DNA of 64,000 bases. Source: Taiwanofungus camphoratus (Eukaryota > Basidiomycota > Agaricomycetes > Polyporales > Taiwanofungaceae). Both the position numbers and the translations under genes were made by a program. The stretch is taken from contig CP021222.1 in the NCBI GenBank assembly GCA_003999685.1, positions 124,001-188,000 of the forward strand, read 5' to 3'. The notes beneath the pieces were generated by a model. It had not been told where the DNA came from. It ran no database searches and was given only the letters and a program-made list of their open reading frames with translations. Positions 62,405-64,000 of this stretch are shown in pieces (position 1 is the stretch's first letter; each line of letters opens with the position of its first letter).

Positions 62405-64000
62405 AACAGTTTCCATTGGGCACGCTCCATCCTGATGAAATACCTCCACGGAGTCAGATCTCGAAACGTACGTTCTAACGCAGAGTGTCGTGTGCGGACT
62501 GTGCGTACCTTTCACAAGGCCTTAAATCCTGTGGTTGTCTTGGAGCTCTAGCTCGGATCTTCTTTGCCAATCATGTCTGTAGACTTTCTCACTCACACTC
62601 AATTAGTACGGTCTAAACCAAGTGAGAGAGATGTGTACAGCCTCTTTGATTCCGATTTGGGGCTGCGATGTCGATGTTCTCAGCGTCTCTCGTCGGATCT
62701 CAACAGTCTCGTCCAAGATACACTGGTCATCCGCTGTAGCCATAAACCCATTCAACCAACGAAAGCGCGCTACTTAAGAATGAGCCAGCTGTTTCCCGGA
62801 CCGGACTTACCTGGGCTCTTCGAGCCTTCTGCTGATTGTCAGATCATGGTGTGCTTTCTAAGTACCTATCGCAGCGTAGATGATCTCACACGGCACCCGT
62901 GCGGTAAGTCTCAGAAACTTCCTTCTTTAAGTCCTGTCCATGCGCTGCTAACGATGCCGGATTGTGTCTCGGTTGCAATCATTATAATTGATCAGGTTGC
63001 TCGAGTACAAAGCTCGGCGTCGGACAATTCGAGCATGGCCGTGAATAAGAGCTTCCGTCACACCTGACACTTGTTTTTCCAGACTACTATCAGAATCTCG
63101 CTATCTTTTGTCAATTCTGATAGATTTAGCAACATCAAGTATCATCCCGCACCTGCGGACTAAGGAGTACGGCAAGGTACGTACTTGTGAGTATGCTCCG
63201 GCGTAGGCCCGAGATCGTCCGTGTCAGTTTCTTGTCTAAGTGGCTGCAAGGCTTGATAGACAATCCTCCTGTAGCATGCATAAGCCGCCCGATGTAGTCG
63301 TGCAAGCGTCGTCTGTGTACCCCGCGATCTCCACACACCCCGCGCATCTGCAACTGTCCCCCGTAAGATACACGCGCCACAACAGGCCCATACCGCTCTT
63401 TATCGCGGTGCTTCTGGTAATGGATCCAGTGACGGCACGCTGACACTAGGTTTGATGCCCAATGACAATGGCCTGCAGCTGGACGCTTTCCTTCCAATCC
63501 ATGTGTATCGATGAAAATACTGATGGGCATCGAGATAGGCAACGTCTCAGACTCCAGGAGGGCCTTGGCTCGAGTGGGCCACATGTTATAGGCCGCCTCA
63601 AGTGGTCTACGAGCGACTGCGTGCGCAAGCTCCGTTCCCCTTCTTGCACGACTTCGCGCACATTTTTTTCTGCACCGCCTTAGCACGCGCCGCGACCCCG
63701 GTAGTGACCCATGGACTGTAAGTTTAAGCAAAATGAATAATGTCGCACGAATGTAGAGAGCTCCAAGCCTCTTGAAGCACCTCCGGTTTCAGCTGCTGTA
63801 TCATCTTCTGGTGACCTGGTCGGAGATGATCTAACTTGATAGGCGTCCTGTTGCCGCGCCTAGACAGTACCGGGACCCCACACGTTTCTGCAGCAAGCCT
63901 GGCGCAGACGCAAGGGTAGCTGCTAGATACTAAGGATGAGCTCAACCTTGTTCACAGCGTGCAAAGGAATACGTTGCGGTTGAAGAACATAACGGAAATT
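62405..64000. other. Window end, unresolved
   Basis: No gene is secure here. A plus-strand frame (62564-63067, 167 codons) starts with ATG but has no motif. On the minus strand a stretch from about 63933 to 63724 reads protein-like (RLAAETCGVPVLSRRGNRTP, KPEVLQEAWSSLH), preceded by a plausible acceptor (tatctag), and may be an exon of a gene that starts beyond the window. Downstream minus-strand frames (63135-63731) cannot be linked to it with confidence. Confidence 0.35.

Noticed and set aside
62564-63067. 167-codon plus-strand open frame
   Set aside because: No domain, no clear splice context, composition near random.

Overview
The window is nuclear DNA of a filamentous basidiomycete, probably an agaricomycete close to the wood-decay Polyporales. 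The reasons are short introns (about 50-65 nt) that interrupt almost every host gene, basidiomycete-style disordered Ser/Pro-rich proteins, a Ty3/Gypsy chromovirus, and remnants of a DUF3435-type tyrosine recombinase. The genus is inference. No rRNA, tRNA or CRISPR array was seen. All exon limits were read by eye from splice signals and reading-frame continuity.

Left part (1-18.4 kb) is transposon-rich. An old minus-strand tyrosine-recombinase gene (DUF3435/FluG family, the Crypton/Starship-captain kind) lies in pieces. Its N-terminal exons are at 12.1-12.8 kb, its middle exons at 2.3-2.5 kb and its catalytic and C-terminal exons at 0.05-1.19 kb. An 8.0-kb Gypsy chromovirus (3210-11246) with two 476-bp LTRs and a perfect ATCAG target-site duplication sits inside it. 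A second stretch of about 1 kb separates the middle and C-terminal exons. From 12.8 to 18.4 kb I can support no gene.

Central part (18.4-50.6 kb) is the gene-rich host region: Prp4-type spliceosomal kinase, a cyclase-family hydrolase, a 14-TM MFS transporter of the vacuolar amino-acid type, a Rap1 orthologue (BRCT plus Myb), shugoshin, an unnamed nuclear-looking protein divergent from shugoshin, a 134-residue lysine-rich protein assembled here from four exons, a short-chain dehydrogenase (SDR) copy, an AGC-like kinase, a second Rap1-type gene with two tandem Myb domains, a decayed SDR copy, and a secreted GH31 alpha-glucosidase. Rap1, shugoshin and the twin-Myb protein are all chromosome-end or centromere candidates and lie within 16 kb.

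Right part (50.6-64 kb) holds a third SDR relic, a 542-bp MITE abutting a 2.3-kb terminal-inverted-repeat element at one shared TA, a centrosomin/Mto1-like coiled-coil protein with a clear CM1 motif, a FabG-like SDR, a TMEM19/DUF92 membrane protein, and an unresolved end.

The most interesting item is the pair of Rap1-Myb genes. One has BRCT-Myb and the other Myb-Myb with a C-terminal helical segment that could be RCT-like. All three Myb domains carry an intron at the equivalent place.
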